The notes: generated by a model not told the origin, from the letters alone. A stretch of 47,196 nt of DNA from CAKSXP01 sp964609305 (GCA_964609305.1 CAZSRK010000016.1:1-47196), one strand, 5' to 3'; positions 1 to 7,927 are shown, numbered from the stretch's first letter. A program made the numbers and translations.

Positions 1-400
1 CGCACTTTTTAATTATTCCTCGGAATTGTATCAAACTCGGTATAATTATTTCCATAAGCCTGTATCCGGCAATATAGTTCCCGGCGGGCTGGTGGATGAG
101 CAGCAGGTCAATATAATCGGTATCCAGCCGCTCCAGCGTTTTTTCCACGGCGTCTGCCTGCTCATAGAAGCTAGGCCAGAGCTTGGTCTCGAGGAAAATC
201 TCTTCTCTCTTGAGCCCGGATTTTTTCATGGCCCGGCCCACGGCCCTCTCGTTCACATATGCGTTGGCGGTATCGATCAGCCGGTAGCCGCACTGCAACG
301 CGCTGAGAACCGAAGCTTCTGCCTCGTCCGGTGACAGAAGGAATGTCCCAATCCCGGCCATTGGCATTTTCACGCCGTTGTTCAAAGTTGCATATTCCAT
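1..400 (-). CDS. Aldo/keto reductase, N-terminal part (runs off the window)
   Basis: NAD(P)H-dependent aldo/keto reductases reduce aldehydes and ketones in the cytoplasm. The start ATG follows a GGAGG site. The N-terminus shows the family's beta-barrel start (NGVKMPMAGIGTF), then GYRLIDTANAYVNERAVG, which carries the catalytic Asp and Tyr, then ETKLW with the catalytic-Lys strand, and DYIDLLLIHQP with the active-site His. About 117 residues fit the family. After YRLME (near position 49) the frame still reads open to the window edge, but the last 16 or so residues no longer resemble an aldo/keto reductase, where a segment like KAYKEGKIRAIGVSN is expected. The other two minus frames do not supply it either. 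It lies 58 bases downstream of the flavodoxin gene and is probably the last gene of that operon. The family call is secure; the state of the 3' end is not. Confidence 0.8.
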   Translation of the reverse strand, partial: MEYATLNNGVKMPMAGIGTFLLSPDEAEASVLSALQCGYRLIDTANAYVNERAVGRAMKKSGLKREEIFLETKLWPSFYEQADAVEKTLERLDTDYIDLLLIHQPAGNYIAGYRLMEIIIPSLIQFRGIIKKC

Positions 401-458
401 TTTTCAGTTCCTCCATTTCCTTATCTTAAATTTCTCATTCTAAGTGTCCACTTATCTC

Positions 459-1148
459 TTATAAAAGCCCCAGGCTGTCCAACCAACTGCTCACATCCTC
501 TTCGCTCACATTTGACGAGAACCGCTGACCTTCAAGCCAGTCGCCGGTGCCGGCCAGCTCTGCCAGAAGGTCGCCGCTCTCGCCCAAGCCGGAGCTTGCT
601 GAGGTGCAGAACGGTATCACAGTCTTACCGGTAAAATCGTTGGCCTGCACGAATGTGTTTGTCGGCCATGCCGCGATCCCCCACCAGATGGGATACCCGA
701 TAAATACCGTGTCGTAGTCGTCCCAGTTTTCCACGGTGTCCGCCACGAGCTCCACATCCCGCAGGCTCTCATCGTCATGTTCCTGCGAAACACGGCTGTT
801 GTCGTCATTATAATTGAGGTCGTCATCCGTATACGGGTCAGCCGCCTCCAGCTCGAACAAATCGCCTCCGGTAAGCTGTGCGATAAAAATTGCCGCCTCC
901 TGCGTATTGCCTGTGGCGGAGAAATAGACAACCAGGCCCCCGCCGGTCTCCTCCTGAGCGTCCCCGGGCTCTTCTGTCTGCGGGTCGGCTGCCTCCGGCG
1001 CGGGCGAAGAGCTTTCCGCCGCAGGGGAGGCGCTCTCCGGCGCGGAGGTTTCCGGCGTATCAGTGGTTTCGGCGACGCTCCCGCTGCCGCAGGCTGCAAG
1101 TCCGCACAGCATTACAAACGCCAAAAATAATGCAATATGCTTTTTCAT
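459..1148 (-). CDS. Flavodoxin-like lipoprotein
   Basis: A predicted membrane-anchored flavodoxin of 229 residues. A lipoprotein signal peptide ends at the lipobox LAAC (about residue 21), followed by a low-complexity Ala/Pro/Ser/Glu linker of some 50 residues. The flavodoxin fold starts at GLVVYFSATGNTQEAA, whose SATGNT is the FMN phosphate-binding loop, and continues with FIGYPIWWGIAAWPTNTFV, a typical flavin-ring loop, and a later FCTSASSG segment. The start is the ATG after AAGGAGATATAACT; an in-frame ATG 27 bases upstream lies inside the preceding gene and lacks such a site. Only two bases separate it from the upstream dehydrogenase stop, so the two are co-transcribed. Such exported flavodoxins often sit beside aldo/keto reductases and LysR regulators in gut Firmicutes; the electron partner is unknown. 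Confidence 0.85.
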   Translation of the reverse strand: MKKHIALFLAFVMLCGLAACGSGSVAETTDTPETSAPESASPAAESSSPAPEAADPQTEEPGDAQEETGGGLVVYFSATGNTQEAAIFIAQLTGGDLFELEAADPYTDDDLNYNDDNSRVSQEHDDESLRDVELVADTVENWDDYDTVFIGYPIWWGIAAWPTNTFVQANDFTGKTVIPFCTSASSGLGESGDLLAELAGTGDWLEGQRFSSNVSEEDVSSWLDSLGLL

Positions 1149-1150
1149 AG

Positions 1151-2330
1151 TTATATCTCCTTTCTTTGATAACATTCCCTGAATATCTGCAGGATCTCCC
1201 TGTGTGTCATTTTTCTGTAACTGCCGGGCGATATGGCGCAGGAATCAGATATCTCTTTGAGCCGCTCCCGATCCACGCCGAGCGCCCTTAACATGGTAGG
1301 CAGTCCAATCCCAACTATAAAGCCTGCAAGGGACTCTATGCCAGCCTGGGCCATCTCCTCGTCGCTTCTGCCCTCCCGGGCAATGCCCCAGACGTTTTCC
1401 GCAAAACGAACGAATTTTGGAAGGCCGTCACTGTATATATGCCGGTAATATACCGGGTGCAGCACCGCGAGCGCAAAGCCATGATCGCAATTGGTATGGG
1501 CCTCAAGCTGATGCGCCATATTGTGGCATTCAAAATCGCATTTCTTGCCCATCTTTATTATCCTGTTCTCCGCCATGGCCGAGTCCCACATAAGATTTGA
1601 GCGCGCGTTGTAATCCTCCGGGTCGTTGACCGCGGCTGACAGGTTCCGGAGCACACTTTTCATAAGCGCCTCCATAATATCGTCTGAGACGTTGTCCTCA
1701 TTTGGCTCACTGAAGTGCATTTCCATTATATGGCTCAGAATGTCAAACCCGTCGGATACCATCTGTTTTTTCGAGACGCTACAAGTGTAACCGGGATCCA
1801 TAAGCGCAAAACGGGGGGTTGAGCTGAGGATAGTCCCTGCCCGTTCTTAACTTCTTTTCCTCATTCGTTATTACCGCACGGCCGCTGCACGTGCTGCCGG
1901 CACCCACCGTTGTCGCAATGGCTCCCAGGGGCAGCGGATCAAACTCTATTACGCCCGGGCGCTCCCAGAAATCATTCCAGACATCGCCTCTATACCCGGA
2001 GGCAAGGGATATTGCCCTGCAGCAATCCATCACGCCGCATCCGCCCATGCCGAGGATCATGTCAACGCCGCTTTCACGGACGAGCCTGGCACCCTCCAGA
2101 ACTTTGGAATACGTGGGGTTTTTCATGATGTCTGGAAACTCAACAACCGTTTTTCCAGCGTGTTTCAATATACTGATGACCTGGTCATATATACCGTTGT
2201 CTTTGACAGTGCCCTCTGCATAGGCCAGAAACAGGGTATCATGACCCTTAGTCAAAAAAGACAGATATTCCTTAACACAGCCACGGCCGAAATAGATACT
2301 GGTAGAATTCTGAAAAATGAAGTTATTCAT
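1151..2330 (-). pseudogene. Iron-containing alcohol dehydrogenase (YqhD/BDH type), frameshifted
   Basis: Group III metal-dependent alcohol dehydrogenase that would reduce aldehydes with NAD(P)H. The N-terminal half (from MNNFIFQNSTSIYFGRG, including the nucleotide-binding GMGGCGVMD) and the C-terminal half (from MDPGYT onward) lie in two overlapping frames. They join if one G is removed from a run of six at 1813-1818: the codons then read N-P-R-F-A-L-M-D-P, as the family expects, giving about 392 residues, a normal length. The metal ligands survive: Asp and His in GFDILSHIMEMHF, and two His in MAHQLEAHTNCDHG. As written, translation stops soon after the run and loses the metal site. It sits 40 bases after the hydrolase and two bases before the flavodoxin gene. 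Either a genuine recent frameshift or a homopolymer sequencing error; the intact catalytic residues argue that any decay is recent. Confidence 0.85.
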
Positions 2331-2370
2331 ATCGTCATTTCTCTCCGTTAATTTGGCCTGTAACATAAGG

Positions 2371-3390
2371 TCACATCTGCGCCTGCCAGAAAGCGACCGC
2401 CTGTTCAAGCCAGCCCTCAGCATCTGTGCCTGTGCCCAGGCCGAACCCGTGTGGCAGGCCCGGGTAGTGGTAGAATTCTGTGGGTATCCCCAGATCACTG
2501 AGCGCCTGGATTCGCTGCTGCATGATATGCCAGTTGGCGATGCCGTCGCTCTCTCCCACGTAAGCGAAAGTGGGCGGATCGTTTTCCGTATAATCGGAGT
2601 GTCCCGTATACTGCATTATCACGGTGCCGGGCTGTGGCAGATCGTCTCCGCCGAAAGCGGCCGGGCCATACGAACCGAGCCACGCCGCCATGCGGGCGCC
2701 GGCAGAGCCTCCCCACAGGGAGTAGCAGCCGGTATCCACCTGCAGCTCTTCGGCGTGCTCAAAGATGAAACTTATAGCTCTTGCCAGGTCCTCACACGCT
2801 GTCTGTGCTCCTGGACGATAGATCAGGGCAAAAGCGTTATAACCTTTCCTGGACAGCTCCAGGGCATGTGGGAAACTGTCCTGCATTGCCCCGACATAGG
2901 CAAAACCGCCGCCGGCGTTACACACGGCAAATGGCGCACCCGGTTCACCGCTGAAAAAGAAAAGCCCTGTATCCTCCTTGTCCGGATCCCGCGCTTTTTC
3001 TTCATCGGTGTAAATGTCATAAAATACGGTGCCTCCCGCCTGCGCGTGCTCATACAGATAGTTTACGATCTCCACCGTTTTCTCCGGGTCTATATCGTTA
3101 TACCAGGTAAGTTGGAGCTCACCGAGCGTATCGCCGCTCCAGTATCCGTCGTCTACCGGAAAGATAAGCCTGCCGTACTCTTCAAATACCGGCTCGCCGA
3201 TAACTTCATCGATCTGCGAATCCACGGTAAACGGCCCACTAGTCTCTTCCATTGACGGATTAGCTTCAACTTGGCTGTTTTCGCCAGAAGGAAGTATACC
3301 GTCGGCCTGCTCCGTTGTCTGAACCACACCGCATCCGGTCAAACAGAAGATAAAGCACACCGCCGCTGCAAGAAAAGTTTTTGTCTCCAT
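2371..3390 (-). CDS. Secreted alpha/beta-hydrolase (esterase) lipoprotein
   Basis: A 339-residue exported esterase/lipase-like protein. A short signal peptide ends in the lipobox LTGC (about residue 20). A linker rich in Glu, Ser and Thr follows, then an alpha/beta-hydrolase domain: YNAFALIYRPG (a strand next to the oxyanion region), SLWGGSAGARMA (nucleophile elbow GGSAG), YVGESDGIANW (acid residue) and YPGLPHGFGLG (catalytic His). This arrangement is that of BD-FAE/acetyl-esterase-like hydrolases. The start ATG follows AAGGAAGG. It is the first gene after the LysR terminator and heads the redox cassette. Substrate unknown; it could release acyl or acetyl groups outside the membrane. Confidence 0.8.
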   Translation of the reverse strand: METKTFLAAAVCFIFCLTGCGVVQTTEQADGILPSGENSQVEANPSMEETSGPFTVDSQIDEVIGEPVFEEYGRLIFPVDDGYWSGDTLGELQLTWYNDIDPEKTVEIVNYLYEHAQAGGTVFYDIYTDEEKARDPDKEDTGLFFFSGEPGAPFAVCNAGGGFAYVGAMQDSFPHALELSRKGYNAFALIYRPGAQTACEDLARAISFIFEHAEELQVDTGCYSLWGGSAGARMAAWLGSYGPAAFGGDDLPQPGTVIMQYTGHSDYTENDPPTFAYVGESDGIANWHIMQQRIQALSDLGIPTEFYHYPGLPHGFGLGTGTDAEGWLEQAVAFWQAQM

Positions 3391-3428
3391 CTCTTCGACC
3401 TTCCTTTGCTTTCCTCATGCCATATTAT

Positions 3429-3462
3429 AAAAAAAACGAGACCTCTCAGGAAGTCTCGTTTT
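3429..3462 (-). terminator. Rho-independent terminator after the LysR gene
   Basis: A 10-bp perfect stem (AAAACGAGAC / GTCTCGTTTT, arms 3433-3442 and 3453-3462) runs into a T-rich tract on the minus strand, right after the LysR stop codon. A minus-strand TATAAT lies in the tract (3424-3429), so a promoter for the hydrolase operon may begin there, although its -35 match is weak. Confidence 0.85.
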
Positions 3463-3478
3463 GTTATGCAGTATTTAC

Positions 3479-4396
3479 TTATGGGTTTACAGCATCTCCG
3501 CACTCGCCTTTGACGGCTTTTTCTACCGCATGGAGAAATTTCTCTACCACCGGAGAGGGATGCGGTGAGTGGAGCAACCCAAACGGGATTGCATATCCCC
3601 AGTCTACCGGCAGGATCTTCAGCAGCGGATGGACATATCGCCAGTTTTCCACAGCCATCAGGATGCAGTTATTGTTCTCGCACTGGTTAAAGGCGTTAAC
3701 ATCATAAAAATCGAAGTCGACGATATGTATCTGAGGATGATTTTTCCATATATCGTCCCGCAGAAGATCCACATAATGGCTCCAGTCCCTGCGCATCAGC
3801 ATGAGGTTTTCGCCATATAGATCCTGCACCGTCAGTTTCTCCTTTCCTGCAAGACGGTGGTGGACGGACACAGCGCAGCATATCGGTTCGCGAGAGATCT
3901 CCAGACCTGCGCATCTGCGAAGATTGAGCATCGTCTCGTCAAGTATGCCGGCCACAACGTCGATGTTCTGTCCAAGGTTGCCAAGGATCTCTCTGGCGTT
4001 CTCCGGGGTGTTGTCAAAAGGGACAAGCTGGAACTTGGTATTTGGGCAGTCCTCCTGAAATTTGGGCCACAGATCAACCAGTACCTGGGCCGGGGTCATC
4101 GGGGATGTCCCGATACGTATTACCTCCGAGCTGTCCCGCATTGCGTTCCTGGCCCGGGTCACCGAGTCTTTGCAATACTGTATTATATATCTGGCGTCCT
4201 GGTACAGGGATCTACCGGCTTCCGTAAGCTGAAGCCCGCGGTGCGTGCGGACAAAAAGCTCCAGCCCCAGGTTCTCCTCCAGCAGGTTTATCTGTTTAAT
4301 CACAGCCGGCGGGGAAATATACAGTTTTTCGGAGGCCCTGTTAAAGCTCCCCGCCTCTGCCACACATAAAAATGTCTCAAGTTGTGGGTTGTACAT
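3479..4396 (-). CDS. LysR-family transcriptional regulator
   Basis: A 305-residue LysR regulator. The winged helix-turn-helix is at the N-terminus (YNPQLETFLCVAEAGSFNRASEKLYISPPAVIKQINLLEE in the family pattern, residues about 2-42), followed by the usual coiled linker and a substrate-binding domain beginning near VIRIGTSPM. The chosen ATG follows AAGGACGG; another in-frame ATG 21 bases upstream has no ribosome-binding site. It is encoded just upstream of, and on the same strand as, the hydrolase/dehydrogenase/flavodoxin/reductase genes, so it probably controls them. An inverted repeat in its own upstream region (4473-4510) is a candidate operator. The inducer is unknown; a carbonyl compound is a guess from the neighbouring oxidoreductases. 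Confidence 0.9.
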   Translation of the reverse strand: MYNPQLETFLCVAEAGSFNRASEKLYISPPAVIKQINLLEENLGLELFVRTHRGLQLTEAGRSLYQDARYIIQYCKDSVTRARNAMRDSSEVIRIGTSPMTPAQVLVDLWPKFQEDCPNTKFQLVPFDNTPENAREILGNLGQNIDVVAGILDETMLNLRRCAGLEISREPICCAVSVHHRLAGKEKLTVQDLYGENLMLMRRDWSHYVDLLRDDIWKNHPQIHIVDFDFYDVNAFNQCENNNCILMAVENWRYVHPLLKILPVDWGYAIPFGLLHSPHPSPVVEKFLHAVEKAVKGECGDAVNP

Positions 4397-4472
4397 CGCT
4401 GTCACCGTCCTTGCCATTACGCAGGGAAAATCACTTATCGCCCCGTTTTGCGTTTATTGTCTTTTATTTATC

Positions 4473-4510
4473 AGCGAATAAAAATATGTATCATATATAT
4501 TTTATTCGCT
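4473..4510. promoter_or_regulatory. Inverted repeat upstream of LysR gene, candidate operator
   Basis: Perfect 11-bp arms, AGCGAATAAAA and its complement TTTTATTCGCT, with 16 AT-rich bases between them, about 77 bases upstream of the LysR start. LysR proteins commonly bind interrupted palindromes upstream of their own gene, so autoregulation is plausible. No T tract follows, which argues against a terminator. Confidence 0.5.
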
Positions 4511-4717
4511 TACACGTATCAGCGTCAAGTCCCAAGACGGTGAATTTCAAAACTTGCCTTACAAAGTGCCTGAGCAACGCGTACTTCGCTTTTTCATACG
4601 CTGAGTCTCCTGCACGATTTCAGCATTCCGACAAAAAACAAATCGAATCTCAGCGCAGCGGGTTCGGATTTGGCGGAGAAGCGACGGCGTTCGGAGAGAT
4701 GACTATTGTTTTATAAG
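4511..4717. other. Intergenic stretch without recognisable gene
   Basis: About 200 bases between the LysR upstream repeat and the tRNA terminator. Short reading frames here lack ribosome-binding sites and family resemblance. I see no promoter pair or repeat that I would call. Confidence 0.5.
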
Positions 4718-4755
4718 AAAAATCACCGCCGCGAACGATACACAGTCCGCGGCGG
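4718..4755 (-). terminator. Terminator of the tRNA-Gly gene
   Basis: On the minus strand an 8-bp GC stem (CCGCCGCG / CGCGGCGG, arms 4748-4755 and 4726-4733) is followed by TGATTTTTC, starting four bases after the tRNA 3' CCA. Confidence 0.8.
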
Positions 4756-4758
4756 CGC

Positions 4759-4832
4759 TGGAGCGGGTGAAGGGAATCGAACCCTCGTATTCAGCTTGGG
4801 AAGCTGATGTTCTGCCATTGAACTACACCCGC
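4759..4832 (-). tRNA. tRNA-Gly (anticodon CCC)
   Basis: A complete cloverleaf on the minus strand. The acceptor stem GCGGGTG pairs with CACCCGC, the D-arm contains GTTCAATGGCAGAAC, and the anticodon stem TCAGC/GCTGA encloses the loop TTCCCAA, giving anticodon CCC for GGG codons. The T-arm is AGGG TTCGATT CCCT. The discriminator U and the 3' CCA are encoded. Its promoter and terminator are both visible, so it is a single-gene transcription unit. Confidence 0.95.
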
Positions 4833-4841
4833 ATGGCTGAG

Positions 4842-4870
4842 ATTATAACACTTCTTTCCCGGTTATGCAA
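4842..4870 (-). promoter_or_regulatory. Promoter of tRNA-Gly
   Basis: Minus-strand -35 TTGCAT and -10 TATAAT separated by 17 bases; the mature tRNA begins 9 bases after the -10 box. Confidence 0.75.
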
Positions 4871-4963
4871 GTTTAAATATCCGTCCGGCATGCAACATTT
4901 ACCGCTTGATTTACAATGGGGCACAGGTTACACTCTCGGCGAGAGAAAAAAGGAGATGATACC

Positions 4964-5767
4964 ATGCTTAAGAAACTCTCAGCCATTATACTTGTCCTAT
5001 GCTTTGTTCTTGCCGGTCCGACCGCAGCGGCGGTAAACGTCTATGTAGACGGAAAGCTCGCCACAAGCGACGGCGTAATCTACGACGGCTCAACGTATAT
5101 ACCGCTCAGGGCCCTGAGCAACGCCCTTTGCCGCTATCCCACGATAACCTGGAACGGGCGCACAGCGGCTGTCTCGGCCAGAGGACTGTACCTCACCGCG
5201 ACTCCCGGCAGCAGCTATATTGAGGCCAATGGCAGATACCTGTACGCGGCGGGCGGCGTAAAGCTCGTTAATGGCACGACCCTTGTCCCCGTCCGAACTC
5301 TGGCAAAGGCCCTGGGAGCTTCCGTTGAATGGGATGGTACCACAAAGAGCGTATACCTTCAAAGTACCGGTAAGTACATAAGCTCCGGCAGCAGCTATTA
5401 TAACTCGGACGAGCTCTACTGGCTGTCACGCATAATAAGTGCGGAGAGCCAGGGCGAACCTCTTGCAGGCAAGGTCGCCGTCGGCGCGGTAGTCCTAAAC
5501 CGTGTCGCCAGCTCTCAGTTCCCAAACAGCATCTATGGCGTTATCTTTGACAGAAAGTACGGCGTTCAGTTCCAGCCAATCATAAACGGCACCATATATA
5601 ACACTCCTACTTCCGAGAGCGTCATCGCGGCCAAGCTCTGCCTTGACGGTGCAAATAACGTCGGCAGCAGCCTTTATTTTCTCAACCCGGCCATAGCATC
5701 AAATTACTGGATAATGAATAACCGCACCTACGTCACGACCATAGGTAATCACAGTTTCTACGCCTGA
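4964..5767 (+). CDS. SleB-type cell-wall hydrolase with copper-amine-oxidase-like N-domain
   Basis: A 267-residue exported peptidoglycan hydrolase. A Sec signal peptide (KKLSAIILVLCFVLAGPTAAA) is followed by a copper-amine-oxidase-N-like domain (VYVDGK, YIPLRALSNALC, then LVPVRTLAKALGASVEWDG), a common cell-surface module in Clostridia. A Hydrolase_2 domain similar to the C-terminus of spore-cortex hydrolase SleB occupies residues 150-267, with the probable catalytic Glu161 in IISAESQGEP and the family segments VGAVVLNRV and FLNP. The start ATG follows AAGGAGATGATACC. The same modular architecture is frequent in spore-formers, where roles range from cortex lysis to vegetative wall turnover; which applies here cannot be read from sequence. 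It is followed on the same strand by an SLH protein. Confidence 0.88.
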   Translation: MLKKLSAIILVLCFVLAGPTAAAVNVYVDGKLATSDGVIYDGSTYIPLRALSNALCRYPTITWNGRTAAVSARGLYLTATPGSSYIEANGRYLYAAGGVKLVNGTTLVPVRTLAKALGASVEWDGTTKSVYLQSTGKYISSGSSYYNSDELYWLSRIISAESQGEPLAGKVAVGAVVLNRVASSQFPNSIYGVIFDRKYGVQFQPIINGTIYNTPTSESVIAAKLCLDGANNVGSSLYFLNPAIASNYWIMNNRTYVTTIGNHSFYA

Positions 5768-5837
5768 GTTGGAATATTTTTCAGCAAAAGGCACATGATA
5801 TGTACGTCCTAGATAACTATTTCAGGAGGTACATTTC

Positions 5838-6749
5838 ATGACAAAACGTGCAAGAATCACTTCTCTGCTCATCGTCGTTGCAGTATGCGCTTCTCTGATC
5901 GTCATTCCTGCATCCGCCGAGAGCTCAGCTCCCACCGCTGAAAACCTTGAGATCACCACCTACCGCGGGGTATCCATCGGCGGCAAGCTCGAGGGCACCG
6001 ACCCCGAGGGGCTGGAACTGTCCTATGAGATCACGACAGAGCCCGTCAAGGGCACGGTCGAGCTTCAGGATGACGGCTCGTTCGTGTACACGCCTGCCGA
6101 CGGCAAGAAGGGCCGCGATTACTTCGGCTATCGCGTTACAAACAGTGATGGCGTTTCCTCCCAGGAGGCCACCGTCATCATCCGTATCGAAAAGCAGAAA
6201 ACCTCCGTCACCTATTCAGACATGAGCGGCCGCGCTGACAACTACGCGGCCGTCATGCTGGCCGAGGAGGGGATCTATACGGGCAAGTGCATAGGCGGGA
6301 CCTATGTCTTTTTGCCGGATGAAGAGATCACAAGGGCAGAATTTCTGTCCATGTGCATGGCGCTCGGCGGTGACGAGCTTATAAGCGGGGTAAAAAGTAC
6401 CGGCTTTGCCGATGACCGCGATATCCCCGATTGGGCCAAGCCCTGTGTCTCGACCGCACTGCTGCATGGCTACATCAGCGGCGTAAGTTCTGACAACAGG
6501 ACCGTTTTTGAGCCTGACCGCGCGATAACCCTGGCCGAGGCCTCGGTCATGCTCGGTCAGGTACTTGAGATAACCAACCTTGTCTCTGTTGCGGCCTATG
6601 ACGAAGCCGTTGTTCCCACCTGGGCCGCCCAGACCGCCGGACTTGAGGCCCGCAACATCATAAGCGTATCCGGCGATATGAGCGCCGCACTCACAAGAGC
6701 GGAAGCGGCCGTTATGCTTGCAAACGCGATAGAATACCTGTCCGAATAA
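5838..6749 (+). CDS. Surface protein with cadherin-like domain and SLH repeats
   Basis: A 303-residue exported protein. After a signal peptide ending around ASA, residues 30-110 form a bacterial cadherin/VCBS-like beta domain (a G-x-L-x-G-x-DPEG start, GTVELQDDGSFVYTPADG, DYFGYRV). Residues about 130-300 hold S-layer-homology-type repeats: YSDMSGRADNYAAVMLAEEG with ITRAEFLSMCM, FADDRDIPDWAKPCVSTALLHGYISG with ITLAEASVMLGQVL, and a third unit with LTRAEAAVMLANAI. SLH repeats usually anchor proteins to pyruvylated secondary wall polymers. The ATG follows AGGAGGTACATTTC. It lies 70 bases after the wall hydrolase on the same strand, so both may serve the cell envelope. No enzymatic domain is visible. 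Confidence 0.85.
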   Translation: MTKRARITSLLIVVAVCASLIVIPASAESSAPTAENLEITTYRGVSIGGKLEGTDPEGLELSYEITTEPVKGTVELQDDGSFVYTPADGKKGRDYFGYRVTNSDGVSSQEATVIIRIEKQKTSVTYSDMSGRADNYAAVMLAEEGIYTGKCIGGTYVFLPDEEITRAEFLSMCMALGGDELISGVKSTGFADDRDIPDWAKPCVSTALLHGYISGVSSDNRTVFEPDRAITLAEASVMLGQVLEITNLVSVAAYDEAVVPTWAAQTAGLEARNIISVSGDMSAALTRAEAAVMLANAIEYLSE

Positions 6750-6798
6750 ATCATCAAACACGTCAATGTGTCATAGTTAATAAACCATATTTGCGTTT

Positions 6799-7875
6799 TC
6801 AGGAGCGGTATGACCTTTTCGGGCCATACCGTTTCCTGTTTTGCAGTTTATCAGGCAGCAAAAAGGACAGCTTTTCCGATATAAAAGCTGTCCTTTTCTT
6901 ATTAACATCGTCACTGGCGGCCACGCGCCGCGCACGGCTCAGTATTTCCATTGCCGCCTCGCCGGAGGTTTCCCACCAGCCGCCGACGTTTTCGGACATC
7001 GCTACGAAGTTTCCCTCGTTCGCCGGGAAGCTGATGAAGTCCCATGCTTCATGGCCGTCATAGGTACCCATTGTCCCGTCATCGTACTCCTCGGTCGCCA
7101 GCCCCGTGCCGCAGACACCGAACGATTGCCAGTAATGGAAATGTATCCAGCCATCTTCACCGGCCGGCCTATAACTCACGCCGTAGCTCATGCTCCCGTC
7201 GGCGTATTCCTCGATGGAGTATTCCCATCCGTCCACATACGGCAATTGGATACCATAGCCGTTGTATTCATAGGAGACAACGGCCCCGTCGCCAGCTTCA
7301 ACGATATCAAAGCCCGCATAACAGTTCTTCTCGTCATAGTCGCCAGTCTGCCGGAAGTCCATTATTGCCTTGGAAATACGATAACTGCCCGGGGACAGCG
7401 CGCCGTACAGGCCAGACCAGTCGACTGTCCATTCGGTCGTTTCATTGGACGGGATCATCCATGCTTCTCCAGTCCATGCCAGCTCATATTCCAGCGGCAG
7501 CATTTCCGCGGAAACCCACTCCCCGTCCTTCAGGACTTCAAGATAAAACGGCGAGCCTGTCTGAAGCTCCCCGCTGGGCTGACCGTCCTGCTGCGTGCAG
7601 ACAAGGGTCAAACCGGTCGGGGTTATATCCTTTGCCGTAAGCTTGACGCCCCATCCATCCTCATACGCCTCGGTCGCCGGGGTACGGGCGATATCAGTCA
7701 ATCCGCCTGCCGAAGATCCAATGATGCCGTCATCCGGCCGCTCAGACGAATCTGACGGATTGTTGTATTCCGGCTGTGATTCGGGGTCATCCGACGCCGT
7801 AGCCGGCTCATCTGAACATCCGCATATGCACAATGCAAAAACCAGACACAGCAGCGCCGCAATAGCCTTTTTCAT
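6799..7875 (-). CDS. Lipoprotein with Ig-like domain, function unknown
   Basis: A 358-residue predicted lipoprotein: signal peptide with lipobox CICGC (about residue 20), then a disordered Ser/Asp/Pro linker. Residues 70-180 resemble bacterial Ig-like lipoprotein domains (VKLTAKDITPTGLTLVC, WSGLYGALSPGSYRISKAI), followed by a second domain of about 110 residues beginning YNGYGIQLPYVDGWEYSI, which resembles PsbP-like or DUF-type beta sheets. The start ATG follows GGGAGGAGACCAAT. The last 35 or so codons pass through two strong hairpins and look unlike a protein domain; two adjacent TAA triplets and a TGA lie in one other frame just before the first hairpin. The natural end may therefore have been lost by a late frameshift. 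No function can be assigned. Confidence 0.75.
   Translation of the reverse strand: MKKAIAALLCLVFALCICGCSDEPATASDDPESQPEYNNPSDSSERPDDGIIGSSAGGLTDIARTPATEAYEDGWGVKLTAKDITPTGLTLVCTQQDGQPSGELQTGSPFYLEVLKDGEWVSAEMLPLEYELAWTGEAWMIPSNETTEWTVDWSGLYGALSPGSYRISKAIMDFRQTGDYDEKNCYAGFDIVEAGDGAVVSYEYNGYGIQLPYVDGWEYSIEEYADGSMSYGVSYRPAGEDGWIHFHYWQSFGVCGTGLATEEYDDGTMGTYDGHEAWDFISFPANEGNFVAMSENVGGWWETSGEAAMEILSRARRVAASDDVNKKRTAFISEKLSFLLPDKLQNRKRYGPKRSYRS
6800..6838 (+). terminator. Terminator-like hairpin after the SLH gene
   Basis: Stem CGGTATG / CATACCG, extended by CAGGA / TCCTG with one bulge, around a loop containing CTTTTCG. It lies about 50 bases after the SLH gene stop and overlaps the 3' end of the convergent lipoprotein frame. 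Confidence 0.55.
6861..6900. terminator. Bidirectional terminator between convergent genes
   Basis: A perfect 15-bp stem, arms 6861-6875 and 6883-6897 (AAAAGGACAGCTTTT and complement), with a 7-base loop and T runs on both strands. It suits two convergent genes, yet it is contained in the reading frame of the minus-strand lipoprotein. Confidence 0.8.
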
Positions 7876-7927
7876 ATTGGTCTCCTCCCTACATATATCT
7901 TAGACGCCGAGGGAGATAATATGTTTC

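Noticed and set aside
26..334. Plus-strand frame of 102 codons opposite the aldo/keto reductase
   Set aside because: It is antisense to a clear family match, has no ribosome-binding site and no recognisable sequence.
617..1099. Second minus frame of 160 codons inside the flavodoxin gene
   Set aside because: Arginine- and proline-rich shadow of the GC-rich linker region; the flavodoxin frame explains the DNA.
3849..4369. Plus-strand frame of 170 codons opposite the LysR gene
   Set aside because: Codon composition follows the antisense of the LysR gene, and no start signal precedes it.
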